From: Bacteroidaceae bacterium
Lineage (GTDB): Bacteria > Bacteroidota > Bacteroidia > Bacteroidales > Bacteroidaceae
DNA: 49,717 bases
Assembly: GCA_024398615.1 (NCBI GenBank)
Contig: JAKSIU010000018.1
Coordinates: 1 to 49,717 of the forward strand
Direction of reading: 5' to 3'
This document shows, in pieces, positions 9,801 through 17,635 of the stretch. Made by a program: the position numbers and the translations under genes. Under the pieces are notes generated by a model that was given only the letters and a program-made list of their open reading frames with translations, did no database searches and was not told where the DNA came from. The stretch's first letter is position 1; the number at the start of each line of letters is the position of its first letter.

Positions 9801-11306
9801 CTCACGGCTTGATGGAATATTCCATTCCTTCAGATTATCTGCAACTGTGGCAAGTGTGGCATTGGCGCGAGCCAATACCGCTATCTCATTAGGTTTTGCA
9901 CCCTTATTCAGCAACTTCAGAATATGCTCAGCCACACCAGCACCCTCTCTTGCTACAAAGTAACGGAGCGAATCGTCATGTGTTTTGTTTTCCCTTACCT
10001 TGTCAAGATGGATATTTTTCTTATCGAGAACGTTGGCAAATGTCTTTTCAAAGACTGAATTGTTCACCTCCACGATGTCAGGAAGTGAGCGCCATGACTT
10101 ATCAAGGGTATCGGTATCGCAACCGTTCTCCTTCATGGCGACACGGTCGACAACAGCTTTGGTCAGAGCAATATCAGATCCGCGGAAGCCGTAGATAGCC
10201 TGTTTGTAGTCACCTACCCAGTAAGAATGTTCCATCAGTTCTGACAGGGCATCGAAGATCTTGACCTGAATAGGTGATGAATCCTGAAACTCATCTACAA
10301 AGAGGTAACGGTATGACTGAGAAATCTCAGAAGCAATATCCTCATTCTGCATCAGAAGACGCATGTATTTCTCCATGTCATTGTAGTCGAGCAGGTTCTT
10401 GTCCCGCTTGAATTGTGCAAAATTCTCTTTCCAACGCATGGCAAGGTTGAAGAGCAGCTTGATGTAGCTCTCCTGCTTGTCGAATATCTCTCGTGATACC
10501 CAGATGTCGGCCAGCCTGTCCAATACGGTAGCACAAGTGTCTCCATACTTTGCGTCCATTGCCTTCTGTACACTCTGATACCATGCAACTGATTTCTTCC
10601 AGCTGTTACGCTTTATATCATCAAAAGATTTGAAATAGTCTTCCTTCTTCTTGATGCGGTTAGAGTTCTGAACGTATGCACGAGCTTCACTCAACATATC
10701 ATCAAGTTCGGCATTACTGATACTGATTGTCGCACCTGCACGGACAAACTGACGGATATAGTCGAGCGATTCCTGTTCACTCTTTGCAAAGTCTTCCAGT
10801 TCGTAATTGGTGGCAAAGTCGATAATGCTCTTCAAATGTCCTTGCCAGAAGTCATAATCAATACCTTTTGGGCGATAATTCTCATAGATTCTCACATCAA
10901 AGTCACGAGCGAACTCATGTAACACCTTCAACTCGTCTTCAGTCGGGAGTTCAGCCAGTGACTGTGAAATATAGTACTTGGTATCTTCCTCGGCCATCAC
11001 ACCCATATTGGGTGACAATCCAAGGTTGAACCAGTATTTGCCAATCATTCTCTGACACACACTATGTACCGTGCCAATCATGGCATGGTCAAGCTGGACG
11101 GCTGCTTCATACATGCCCTCGTCAAAGAGTAATGCCTTTGCTTTCTCCTTAAACTCGTTAGCTGCCTTAGTGGTGAATGTCGTCAGAATAACCTGCTCTG
11201 GTTTTACCTTCTTATCCTTGATCAACTCGGTCAAGGTCTGTGTCAGGCGATAGGTCTTACCGCTACCTGCACCTGCATTGATATATGTTACGTTTTTCAT
11301 GCCCAT
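6882..11306 (-). CDS. AddA/RecB-like helicase-nuclease with C-terminal EVE/PUA-like domain
   Basis: A 1474-residue protein. UvrD-type helicase motifs: motif I AGAGSGKT (11-18), motif II VDEFQD (337-342), motif III VGDYKQAIYGFRGS (364-377), motif V YHSCKGLQW (667-675), motif VI FYVGMTRP (762-769). A RecB/AddA-type nuclease follows: H897, D974 (GSID), D987-F-K989, Q1013 (GQLDAYQ). Residues 1100-1330 are an unrecognised linker region. Residues 1333-1474 look like an EVE/PUA-type domain: RWNP (1336-1339), an EGDMFFMLR strand (1374-1382), GIVW (1389-1392), a terminal W...SG...L...LW pattern. EVE domains read modified DNA bases. The start directly abuts the stop of the addB-like gene. A two-subunit AddAB-like enzyme that targets or repairs modified DNA is my inference; ordinary AddA proteins (about 1050-1250 residues) lack this tail. 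Confidence 0.85.
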   Translation of the reverse strand: MGMKNVTYINAGAGSGKTYRLTQTLTELIKDKKVKPEQVILTTFTTKAANEFKEKAKALLFDEGMYEAAVQLDHAMIGTVHSVCQRMIGKYWFNLGLSPNMGVMAEEDTKYYISQSLAELPTEDELKVLHEFARDFDVRIYENYRPKGIDYDFWQGHLKSIIDFATNYELEDFAKSEQESLDYIRQFVRAGATISISNAELDDMLSEARAYVQNSNRIKKKEDYFKSFDDIKRNSWKKSVAWYQSVQKAMDAKYGDTCATVLDRLADIWVSREIFDKQESYIKLLFNLAMRWKENFAQFKRDKNLLDYNDMEKYMRLLMQNEDIASEISQSYRYLFVDEFQDSSPIQVKIFDALSELMEHSYWVGDYKQAIYGFRGSDIALTKAVVDRVAMKENGCDTDTLDKSWRSLPDIVEVNNSVFEKTFANVLDKKNIHLDKVRENKTHDDSLRYFVAREGAGVAEHILKLLNKGAKPNEIAVLARANATLATVADNLKEWNIPSSREDYPVIESPVYPLVASLLRIVGSAKDALSKATVAILTESDWTTRQIIEAKILNDADAYAKTEDYLADVPLIRQLLTIRPLLQQQSVASLIESMIIELDLYDVVKKLSMDPAFGISCLQTIINTARIYEEHSVQMNLPATIDGFLAYIEEVSPVGSGDPNGVQLHTYHSCKGLQWKYVILMSLNTNVADLKKSVKNETYGVHAIHSEEPSADNPYPEVFIRLTPWVYGTAKNVPDEISVKIEESDSFKLAYKSMIAETNRVFYVGMTRPQDVLILNIDVPGRGQKLLQWPKDDGVGTVAENIPESGDWDVFGTGHQFKDFTLTESEAVNLKPYGGYDEANAMALNIGEPSFGKLDARYLSPSQIHAKGNVASHHDFNRRIPFAKQPSDMATVGDCIHQIYAGIEEPRPAYKIELDEIIESYGLNGVLADKNAITLAWKNLTDYLTAAHGPAVKTYHERPFRLEQDGQTIVGSIDFVWQTADGDILVDFKTCPMGPKAVLDMESEHYAGWYAGQLDAYQDALEANGENVIKRYIYYPVSGVLADVVRAILKPALDMYENIFCFDAHGIDLYKAVSEAINGFDDKVRCIEEEPDDEELDSHIYVMEGKSTQGINLILLKSGMVTVKVPYLASREDVAIAFDILRRVKAQDDGIIIYDSDEDTIAVLSENNEIEVYYCRLDNMARIIESQDNHIGVNGIKNEFHIEPSYIKACMPDADPKEWTLLAYRDFAEIQWNYDGYEYLSRAEIGTPDGEKFVARILTNTKGFAKVCEKVVLYHDKAPKIVDINDFFEKVKGNRYIKRLDYAQFVIDHMPEKEWAELYDSFNVEPIRLPKTYLLRWNPTISSFKLEAYRDAVRKYPNGFGSDWSIYEWEQAHEGDMFFMLRTGDDNPGIVWRGIFSSAPYEGDDWAGNNRKRMYVDFETTAFEDPDKPLPVSLAMLESAIPEIDWQKGHSGELLTDEQAETLNNLWEDVHPFD

Positions 11307-14081
11307 TTAGTTGTTAAAGAGTCCATACTGTGAGAAGAAATAACCCTCCTTGGTTCCATCTTCCTCATTCTTCTTTAATGGGAAGAGTCCTTTTGCTTCA
11401 GTGTTCTTCACATACTGCAATTCTTCAAAGAGTCCGTTGGTTTCTACAACTCCGCTCTTGATCTGCTTCATGCGATACTTGGCAGACTGCTTCAGTTGTT
11501 CCACTATATTATCATGGTTGGCTGGAGTCAATTGATGGCAGTTTCTGCCCTTGAACTCTTCCTGGCTGTAAAGGCGGGCCTCAGGCATCAGAAAGTATGC
11601 GACACGCTTCACTTCATCCTTCTTCTCTCGACCGAGCATCATGCGATAAAGTTCAAGCTGAACACTACGGTTCTCTGACAGCTTGTCCTGATAACCCTTT
11701 GCCCAGGCCGTCCATTTGAAATCGAAAACGACAGGGTGACCGTCCTTGTCTTCAAGTGTCATATCAATGAAACCTAACATGTCGCGTTCCTTGATATTGC
11801 CATCTTTATCTGTCGCTTTTGGCAAGCCAAGATCCATCTGACATTCAACATATGGTTCACAACCAGTCACTTTCAATTCGTTCTCTTTCAGAATCTCCAG
11901 AAGCGTATCGAGGCAGCTGAGCAATTGCTCATGAAGCAGCTTCTCTGCAAGCTTGTTTTCGGCCAGCTGAAGGACTGCTCCCTTTGCCTCAAGCACCTTT
12001 ATGTAAGTCTCTTCGTATTCGTTTCGTATGCGAGCTTCTATCTCCACGGGAGTAGAGTATCGTTCCTCGTCTCTTGGAGCAAACAACTTTTCGATAACGG
12101 CATGAGCTACATTACCCTTTGTGGTCTTGGCATCAGCCATCTTTGCCTTACCATCGTTGGTGATAACCAGCAGACGTTCCATCATATAGTCAAATGGATG
12201 TTCTGCCAGAGTACCTATGCTCGTAGGGCTCAGATGGTCTGGCCATTGGATATGGTCGGCATGTTCAAAGTGAAGCTCTGCTTCCACGCTTCCGTTTTCT
12301 ACAACATCGACTTCATGACGGTTTTCCACTCCTATGCTTGGACGTACCACAAAGTCCTCGATGTTCTCAACCTGCTGTTCCAAACGAACAATCAACGGAT
12401 GCTTCAATGTCCGCTCTCCACACATGCGTTCTCTTACCACCAGAATCAACTGACCGCATGTCATGCGCAGAGGAGTCATCATTGCCTGCTCGTGATAGTT
12501 GTTCTCTGCATCTTCTGCCCATGGATGCATGTACATCTGCTCCACGAGTTTTGCTTTCTCGGAAGGATAGAGGAATGCACATTCCTGTCCCTGACCAGCA
12601 TCGCCATCCACTCCAATCCAGATGGTCTTCTCAGCCACACTTGCAATCTTGGCGGGAGAGTCCACTACCGTACGACAATCACGTTCTGCCACAGCATTGG
12701 TAAAGTCACCTTTCTCATATACTGAACTCATCCAGGAGTCAATAGTCTTGTAATCAATGGTTTCTTCATTAACAGTACCCAGTAGAATGTGGAATGCATC
12801 GCACATGCCCGATACTGCCATAAGTTGCTCCACCCATTGCTCATTATTGGCTTCACCAGACATGAGATGAGCGCGTTGGCGGGCCCATGAAGAGAGCTCG
12901 AGAACAAACTGACGTACGTCTTCAGTCATGATTGAATTGCCGCTATTCAAAGAAGGCAGGAAGACGTCTACCTGCCGTTGGCGTTTCTTCTTGTCCTTTT
13001 GGCGCAGCCTGTCCTGTTCTTCTTCGGGTAGAGTTTTCTCTTCCGCGGTCAGAAATACATATTGTCCATCTATGAACTGGTCAATCTTTTCTCTGCAAGC
13101 CTTATTTCTGTAACCGCCTTCCTCTACGATACAGTCGGCAAGTATGGAGCGGAAAAACTTGTCAATAGGGTGAACCGGCATGTTCAGCCACTCAATGAGA
13201 GTATTCACGTTCAATGGATTGGCAAACATTCCAAGACCCATTACGAATAGCTGTGTCAACTGGGGAGTACAGTTGGCCGTAACACTACCGGTTAAAGCCT
13301 TGTCCATCAGCGTCAGCCAATTGTCCATCTGCTTGTTGTCGGCATTGATCCATACGTCAACATCCTCCATATCGTTAAACGCAAGGTATTCGCAAGCAAG
13401 ACGGTCATCTGCAAATTTCCATATTTGGATGCTGTCATCGTCCTTGTCGAGGATAATCTTCCCCTGTTGTTTAGATGCAATAAGATTACGAACCTTGCTC
13501 AGGTTATTGCCTGTATCGCTAGCCTCCTGCATCACTACTATAGTTGCTCCCTGTGCCTCCAATACCGAAATCAAGGCCTTGACGGCAGGTTTCAGCAAAT
13601 CCTTGGCAAATGTTATCTCTATTGCCATATTACTGCAGTCAAGTTTCTGAAACCCGACCTGGTCGGTTACTATGTGCAGGCGGCCTGCCATGTCACATCC
13701 ATCCAGTTTGTGGAAGAATTCTTCTACACCAATGAGCACAGCCAAACGTTCACTTATTTCCTTTCCATCAAAGTCCCATCCGGCACTTCGCAACTCTTCT
13801 CGCCATGTCAACATCGCTTTGGCGGTACTTAGACCGGCAGTACTGAACGAAGCAGCCATCACATTTTTCGGATAAGCTGCCATATACTTGCAAACGGCAT
13901 CATAGTAATGAGCCACACGTTCCTTTTCGGGCATTTCCTCATAATGAAGTCCCAAACGAAGTTCGAGCAAGTTGATGAGTCCGGCCACGTTCACCACAAC
14001 GGTATCCATCATGACATTCTTGTCGTCAGACGGTCTCACATAAACATGTCCAGAATACTCAGGTGAAAAGATTATTCTCAT
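11307..14081 (-). CDS. AddB-like PD-(D/E)XK nuclease
   Basis: I choose the ATG at 14081 (924 residues). The frame extends 20 codons to a TTG at 14141, but that stretch overlaps a perfect -7 box. The nuclease site is near the C-terminus: D773, then D787-F-K789, with a following Q/Y helix (SVQLELYRMM), matching RecB/AddB-type nucleases. The SPTSIGTLAEHPFDYMM segment before it is like the start of AddB nuclease domains. The first 600 residues are the inactivated helicase-like scaffold of AddB, without a Walker A motif. I do not see the four-cysteine iron-sulfur cluster of classical AddB. It partners with the adjacent AddA-like protein: the stop TAA is immediately followed by that gene's ATG. Confidence 0.8.
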   Translation of the reverse strand: MRIIFSPEYSGHVYVRPSDDKNVMMDTVVVNVAGLINLLELRLGLHYEEMPEKERVAHYYDAVCKYMAAYPKNVMAASFSTAGLSTAKAMLTWREELRSAGWDFDGKEISERLAVLIGVEEFFHKLDGCDMAGRLHIVTDQVGFQKLDCSNMAIEITFAKDLLKPAVKALISVLEAQGATIVVMQEASDTGNNLSKVRNLIASKQQGKIILDKDDDSIQIWKFADDRLACEYLAFNDMEDVDVWINADNKQMDNWLTLMDKALTGSVTANCTPQLTQLFVMGLGMFANPLNVNTLIEWLNMPVHPIDKFFRSILADCIVEEGGYRNKACREKIDQFIDGQYVFLTAEEKTLPEEEQDRLRQKDKKKRQRQVDVFLPSLNSGNSIMTEDVRQFVLELSSWARQRAHLMSGEANNEQWVEQLMAVSGMCDAFHILLGTVNEETIDYKTIDSWMSSVYEKGDFTNAVAERDCRTVVDSPAKIASVAEKTIWIGVDGDAGQGQECAFLYPSEKAKLVEQMYMHPWAEDAENNYHEQAMMTPLRMTCGQLILVVRERMCGERTLKHPLIVRLEQQVENIEDFVVRPSIGVENRHEVDVVENGSVEAELHFEHADHIQWPDHLSPTSIGTLAEHPFDYMMERLLVITNDGKAKMADAKTTKGNVAHAVIEKLFAPRDEERYSTPVEIEARIRNEYEETYIKVLEAKGAVLQLAENKLAEKLLHEQLLSCLDTLLEILKENELKVTGCEPYVECQMDLGLPKATDKDGNIKERDMLGFIDMTLEDKDGHPVVFDFKWTAWAKGYQDKLSENRSVQLELYRMMLGREKKDEVKRVAYFLMPEARLYSQEEFKGRNCHQLTPANHDNIVEQLKQSAKYRMKQIKSGVVETNGLFEELQYVKNTEAKGLFPLKKNEEDGTKEGYFFSQYGLFNN

Positions 14082-14119
14082 ATTTCTGAATGATTTTGCG
14101 TCTTGTCTTTTTATAGGCA

Positions 14120-14127
14120 CAAAGTTA
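14120..14127 (-). promoter_or_regulatory. -7 box for addB-like gene
   Basis: On the - strand this reads TAACTTTG, a perfect TAnnTTTG. The start codon at 14081 lies about 40 nt downstream. No clear -33 TTTG at normal spacing. It decides the choice of the 14081 start and suggests addAB can be transcribed separately from the WYL gene. Confidence 0.45.
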
Positions 14128-14165
14128 AAAACTGAAGTCAAATATCATATTGCAAGCTTGTGAAA

Positions 14166-15644
14166 TTACATCCGATATTTTTCTCCCAACTCATAAATGA
14201 CCTGCTCGGCAATCCAGTCGGTTTTCTGGTATTGATAGGTGATTACTTCACCGTTGTCCTTATTAGTGAACATCTGCGTCCATGTGTCCTTGATTTCAAC
14301 AAGTGCCGATTCTGGCTCCGGGGTGTCAAAGGTCACGAACTGGATGGCATCGTAGATGATTGGTATAGAGCTGCCATTGGAGTCTTCGCGTTCGAAATCG
14401 TCTTCGTCAGTCTCTATGTAGCGCATCATGGTGCTAGGGTGGATCTCACGGCATTCCTGTGTCTTTTCTCCGCTCAATATGCGGTCCAGTTCCTGCTTCT
14501 CTATGGCCAGGTTCAGAACCTTCATTGTCTTGCCGGTTACGGGGTGGGGCAGTTCCAGAACGGGATTGTCCATTGCCATGGCATCGGCACCATCGGTCAC
14601 AATATCGTCAAGGCTGTCAAGATCAACGTTGTAACCGTAATGTCGCAGGGCTTCGGCATGGCATCGGGCTACTGTGTGGCGCATGTCGACAGGTGAGAGC
14701 ACGGTAATGTCACCACCAAAGCGGCACAGTTTATCCAGCAGCTCGCGGGTATAGACAACATGTATCTGCAATATAACGTCACCGTTGTCCAGTGTACGGA
14801 TAACCTTCTGCGTGTGGTGTATTGGCGATGCCATGAGGAACTTCTGCGCTTCGGCATTGGCAACCAGAGTGATTGTCACCGGTTCGCGGTAGGTCCAGCT
14901 GCTGGATGCTCCAACACGCTCATCGAAATACTTCTCCAGATCAGTGCTACAGGGCTGGTATGGGATGCCGCATTCGCGAATGGCTTTTATGCCGTCCAGT
15001 CCGTAGCCGTCCAGCTGACCGTTCTTGACGTTGGCGGCTATCAGGAACCAGGAATGTCCGGACTGTTTGATGAAGTAGGGCCATACGTCAAACAACAGTT
15101 CTCTGCCGTTCATGAGTACGCAATCAAGCGTCAGGGTCTGCTGCTTGACAATGGCCTCGAAAAGCGGCTTGAGATGCTTGTTGCCCGAATAGTTGGGAAT
15201 AGTGTCAAAGCCTACTATCTGCCGCCTTCCTGTTTCGTTTTTCAGGAAGTTGCTCATCCGTATGTCCATTTCGGTGATCCAGCTGTTCTGTGGCAGTCCC
15301 TGGAAACGTGACAGCACATCCATTGCCGAACGCAGACACTGCGCCTCGGTCATGGTGAGTTCGACCTTATACACTGAGAAGTCGCGGTTGATGTAGCGGT
15401 AATAGACAATGCGACGGTCAAGCGGGTCACGCAGCTTCTCTATCTTTGCATCGTCACCATAGCGGTTCTCTATGTTCTCCATGTCGTTCAGAATGGTGTT
15501 CTGGGCACTGACTTCCTTGAATCCCGCTTCACGGAGGGCGTTGTTGCACCGTTCCATCATTTCATTGACGGTGGCACCGCATTCTTTCCTGAGCAGTTCG
15601 TCAAGCACCTGCTCCCTTGTCGAATAGCACTTGTTTGCTGGCAT
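14166..15644 (-). CDS. WYL-domain transcriptional regulator fused to an ASCH domain
   Basis: A 492-residue protein with three parts. Residues 1-80 are a winged helix-turn-helix-like N-terminus. Residues about 155-225 are a WYL domain, here with SWFLIAA (198-204) in place of the W-Y-L triad, followed by a WCX-like dimerisation part to about 335. Residues 374-492 match an ASCH (PUA-like) domain: LSGEKTQECREI (390-401) is its hallmark, followed by YDAIQF and ALVEIK strands. WYL regulators such as BrxR and CapW bind inverted repeats and control defence genes, responding to nucleic acid or nucleotide ligands. The gene sits just upstream of the addB/addA/mcrB/mcrC genes and has the shared operator (copy E) in its own promoter, so autoregulation is likely. 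The fusion is unusual in my experience. Confidence 0.8.
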   Translation of the reverse strand: MPANKCYSTREQVLDELLRKECGATVNEMMERCNNALREAGFKEVSAQNTILNDMENIENRYGDDAKIEKLRDPLDRRIVYYRYINRDFSVYKVELTMTEAQCLRSAMDVLSRFQGLPQNSWITEMDIRMSNFLKNETGRRQIVGFDTIPNYSGNKHLKPLFEAIVKQQTLTLDCVLMNGRELLFDVWPYFIKQSGHSWFLIAANVKNGQLDGYGLDGIKAIRECGIPYQPCSTDLEKYFDERVGASSSWTYREPVTITLVANAEAQKFLMASPIHHTQKVIRTLDNGDVILQIHVVYTRELLDKLCRFGGDITVLSPVDMRHTVARCHAEALRHYGYNVDLDSLDDIVTDGADAMAMDNPVLELPHPVTGKTMKVLNLAIEKQELDRILSGEKTQECREIHPSTMMRYIETDEDDFEREDSNGSSIPIIYDAIQFVTFDTPEPESALVEIKDTWTQMFTNKDNGEVITYQYQKTDWIAEQVIYELGEKYRM

Positions 15645-15671
15645 TTTCTGTCTCTTTTATGTTTCTGTCCG

Positions 15672-15727
15672 TAAAGATATTATATGATTTCTCAAAGGAT
15701 TTGCGGAAATCCGGTTATTTTCTCAAA
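15672..15727 (-). promoter_or_regulatory. Shared promoter/operator, copy E (WYL gene)
   Basis: On the + strand TTTGCGGAAA (15700-15709) and TTTTCTCAAA (15718-15727) form an imperfect inverted repeat with an 8-nt spacer. On the - strand CGCAAA (ending at 15700) is followed after exactly 20 nt by TATCTTTA (15679-15672), a one-mismatch -7 box. The WYL gene starts 28 nt downstream. The operator touches the stop codon of the preceding gene. Confidence 0.5.
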
Positions 15728-16358
15728 AAATTTGAAAATTGTTTTCCGCCAAATACTTTTCAATTATCTCTGATCTTACCAATCCATGGAAAATGTTGTA
15801 GTCAAAGTCTTCGCTGCAATAGTCATCGTTCATCTGCCAAAAAATATTTTCTGGCGGCAGGCTCAGAACTGATTCTTTTGATAATGACATGATGGCACAA
15901 TAGAATTCGCTGACAATCTTTGCAGTGTCAGCAATGGCGAACAATGCATGCCGACTTTTGCCGTATGGCTGTTTGTCAAGGATGAGTGCCGGACGGCCAT
16001 TGTCGGATATGTCAGGAACATAAAGAAACATGTGATACAGTGACTCGTCCAGCCCCAGCACCCTATGTTCTTTTTCCGGTGCGGTACAAATATTTTCCAG
16101 CCATTCCCTGATTTCCAGGAACGGATTGTAAGCGTCACTTGCCATGAAGAACAGATGTTCCTGCCCGTTTCTTGTCATGATGAAATCAATCCATCCCGAA
16201 TCAGGTCCTTTCAGCCTTATCTGAAAGTCATCTGAAGCTGTCGGATCATACAGACATGCCTTCAGCAGTTCGTCGTGATGTTTTCTGCCAACGAAACGAT
16301 CGTATGACTCCCAGCCGCTGGAGTTTTGAGAAGTTTTCTTCTTTTGTGAATTCTTCAT
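15723..16358 (-). CDS. Hypothetical protein (211 residues)
   Basis: Not recognised. A soluble protein with a Lys/Ser-rich N-terminus, then a mixed acidic alpha/beta sequence; no signal peptide, membrane helix or Cys/His metal cluster. The composition (aromatic residues, an SGW-x-DFIM strand and a LFFMASD segment about residues 54-74) would suit a compact two-layer fold. It starts 18 bp after the stop of the zinc ribbon gene, so the two probably share the transcript from promoter copy F. It ends 78 bp before the WYL gene. No function is proposed beyond association with this accessory locus. Confidence 0.6.
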   Translation of the reverse strand: MKNSQKKKTSQNSSGWESYDRFVGRKHHDELLKACLYDPTASDDFQIRLKGPDSGWIDFIMTRNGQEHLFFMASDAYNPFLEIREWLENICTAPEKEHRVLGLDESLYHMFLYVPDISDNGRPALILDKQPYGKSRHALFAIADTAKIVSEFYCAIMSLSKESVLSLPPENIFWQMNDDYCSEDFDYNIFHGLVRSEIIEKYLAENNFQIF

Positions 16359-16376
16359 ATTTTGTTGTTTTTGTTA

Positions 16377-16706
16377 TCAGCTTGCCATTCTCTCGGCCTT
16401 TGCCATGAGTGCCAGTTCCCGCTGCTGGCGTCTTCTTTCCCTTTCAACCTGGCGTAGGCCCATCATTGCGCGATAATGCTCTATGACACCTTCGGTAAAC
16501 TGACCGTAATTTGGACGATATTTCTTGTGTGTGATGTGCCATCCTCCACATGCACGGCAGTAATACGTGCGCAACGTGCAGCCTTCGGGCATTGGAATGT
16601 CATCGCCATTGAAGCGGATAAAACCTTCGGCCTTCTTTTCGGTCTGAAACAACATCTTTGCTCTTCCGCATTCGGGGCAGAATACTCTGTTCTTGGTAGG
16701 TTTCAT
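16377..16706 (-). CDS. Small zinc ribbon protein
   Basis: A 109-residue cytoplasmic protein with two Cys pairs, CPEC (10-13) and CRAC (50-53), followed by GGWH. This is a typical four-Cys zinc ribbon. Between them is a KKAEGFIRFNG segment, as in small zinc ribbon proteins common on Bacteroides accessory elements. The last 35 residues are very rich in Arg and Glu and predicted helical. It may bind nucleic acid or protein; the role is unknown. It leads a likely two-gene unit with the 211-residue protein and is driven by promoter copy F on the divergent side of a 423-bp intergenic region. Confidence 0.7.
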   Translation of the reverse strand: MKPTKNRVFCPECGRAKMLFQTEKKAEGFIRFNGDDIPMPEGCTLRTYYCRACGGWHITHKKYRPNYGQFTEGVIEHYRAMMGLRQVERERRRQQRELALMAKAERMAS

Positions 16707-16732
16707 AAGCGTGTGGGGTTTAAGTTCTGCAA

Positions 16733-16787
16733 CAAAGTAAAGTGAGGTATTCGCAATGAATTTGAGAAATCATAAGAAATTCTCAAA
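16733..16787 (-). promoter_or_regulatory. Shared promoter/operator, copy F (zinc ribbon gene)
   Basis: TTTGAGAA (16761-16768) and TTCTCAAA (16780-16787) are a perfect 8-bp inverted repeat with an 11-nt spacer. On the - strand CTCAAA is followed after exactly 20 nt by TTACTTTG (16740-16733), a one-mismatch -7 box. The spacer begins TTCATTGCGAATACCT, nearly identical to copies A and B. The zinc ribbon gene starts 27 nt downstream. Confidence 0.55.
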
Positions 16788-16817
16788 AACTTTGAAAAAT
16801 CTTTTTTCTGTTAATTC

Positions 16818-16862
16818 TTTCGGATTATCTCAAATACAGTTCAGATATCTGTCATAAACTTG
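16818..16862 (+). promoter_or_regulatory. Shared promoter/operator, copy D (structured RNA / gene at 17130)
   Basis: Half-sites TTTCGGA (16818-16824) and TCTCAAA (16828-16834), weakly inverted. CTCAAA is followed after exactly 20 nt by TAAACTTG (16855-16862), a -7 box with one mismatch. The spacer resembles that of copy C (TACAGTTCAGATAT against TACGGTTCGGATAC). The expected transcription start falls at about 16870, the first base of the folded element. Confidence 0.5.
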
Positions 16863-16870
16863 CATTACAC

Positions 16871-16929
16871 GCAGGAATATGCTGATGCCACCCGCAATTG
16901 GTGCGGATTTATGTAACAGATGTTCCTGC
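16871..16929 (+). repeat. Structured intergenic element, copy 1
   Basis: A 59-nt element whose ends pair (GCAGGAA with TTCCTGC) and whose centre holds a hairpin (CCGCA-attgg-TGCGG). Copy 2 lies at 17979-18036; the central 25 nt or so are identical. The first arm base pair that differs changes on both sides in copy 2, which supports real RNA or DNA structure. It is followed at once by a second stem, ATGACATTGC (16931-16940) with GCAGTGTCAT (16964-16973), 10 bp with one G-U pair. Family not recognised. Confidence 0.6.
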
Positions 16930-17129
16930 AATGACATTGCGGAATGATCCATGCTCATCCTCTGCAGTGTCATAAGGTCAGAAGCCGTTATTCGTAATTC
17001 CGGTATCACATAAAGTGGTATTACATGCGTTGAAAGACGTCAGTGGGGATGCATGGTAAAACGTGAATCGGTGGAAGACCTTTAATATTCAGGCCGAAGA
17101 GTAAAAGAGTCCAGTTTAACAACACCAGT

Positions 17130-17591
17130 ATGTCAAACAGATTATTCGTTTACGTCCAATATGATGGACCTGTCAATTTGGAACAGATTCTAAAAAAAGT
17201 GAAGACTAAGTTTCCATCACAGGAATCAGGCGTTGAAAATGAAGACGGCTATGTGTTCATGTTCGGTCCATATTCGAACGTCTATATTTCAGAGAGCACT
17301 GATTTTGATTCCATGCTTGAAATCTTTGTCTGGCAGCGGTGGAATTTCATGTTCAATACTGAATGCAAGAGAACTGTTGCGGCAAGAAGAGTCATTGAAA
17401 ATCTCTGCACGGCATTGGGTGCTTCAGAATACTGGTTTACCTGTGAGGAACTAATGTATGATTCTAAGTTCTTTGATGATAGTCGTCATAGTATTGACGA
17501 ATTGAGAAATGTTTCATTGGAATTGAATGACCTGCTATCAATTGACTCCTATGATTATGACCACCCCATGATTCATATGACAATTGAATGA
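17130..17591 (+). CDS. Hypothetical protein (153 residues)
   Basis: Not recognised. An acidic soluble protein without signal peptide or membrane helix. It begins with an alternating hydrophobic strand (RLFVYVQYDGPV), has an FMFGPYSNVYIS segment around residues 48-59 and an aromatic-rich helix (FVWQRWNFMF) near residue 72. Size, acidity and its setting among other orphan genes resemble immunity proteins of polymorphic toxin systems, but that is only a guess; no toxin is visible. The nearest rightward promoter is copy D, 270 nt upstream, giving a long leader that contains the folded element. Confidence 0.6.
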   Translation: MSNRLFVYVQYDGPVNLEQILKKVKTKFPSQESGVENEDGYVFMFGPYSNVYISESTDFDSMLEIFVWQRWNFMFNTECKRTVAARRVIENLCTALGASEYWFTCEELMYDSKFFDDSRHSIDELRNVSLELNDLLSIDSYDYDHPMIHMTIE

Positions 17592-17635
17592 TTTGCTATT
17601 CTTGCTGAAAAATAATTTTTTGTATAAATCTTGCA

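Larger units (their letters stand above)
16707..17129. other. 423-bp divergent intergenic region with two promoters and a structured element
   Basis: Contains copy F (leftward), copy D (rightward) and, from 16871, a folded repeat element and a second stem-loop. From about 16975 to 17129 I see no gene and no clear motif. Whether this part is 5' UTR of the gene at 17130 or a separate small RNA cannot be told from sequence alone. Confidence 0.5.

Noticed and set aside
14081-14141. TTG start of the addB-like gene at 14141
   Set aside because: The extra 20 codons cover a perfect -7 box; the ATG at 14081 begins a normal AddB-like N-terminus.
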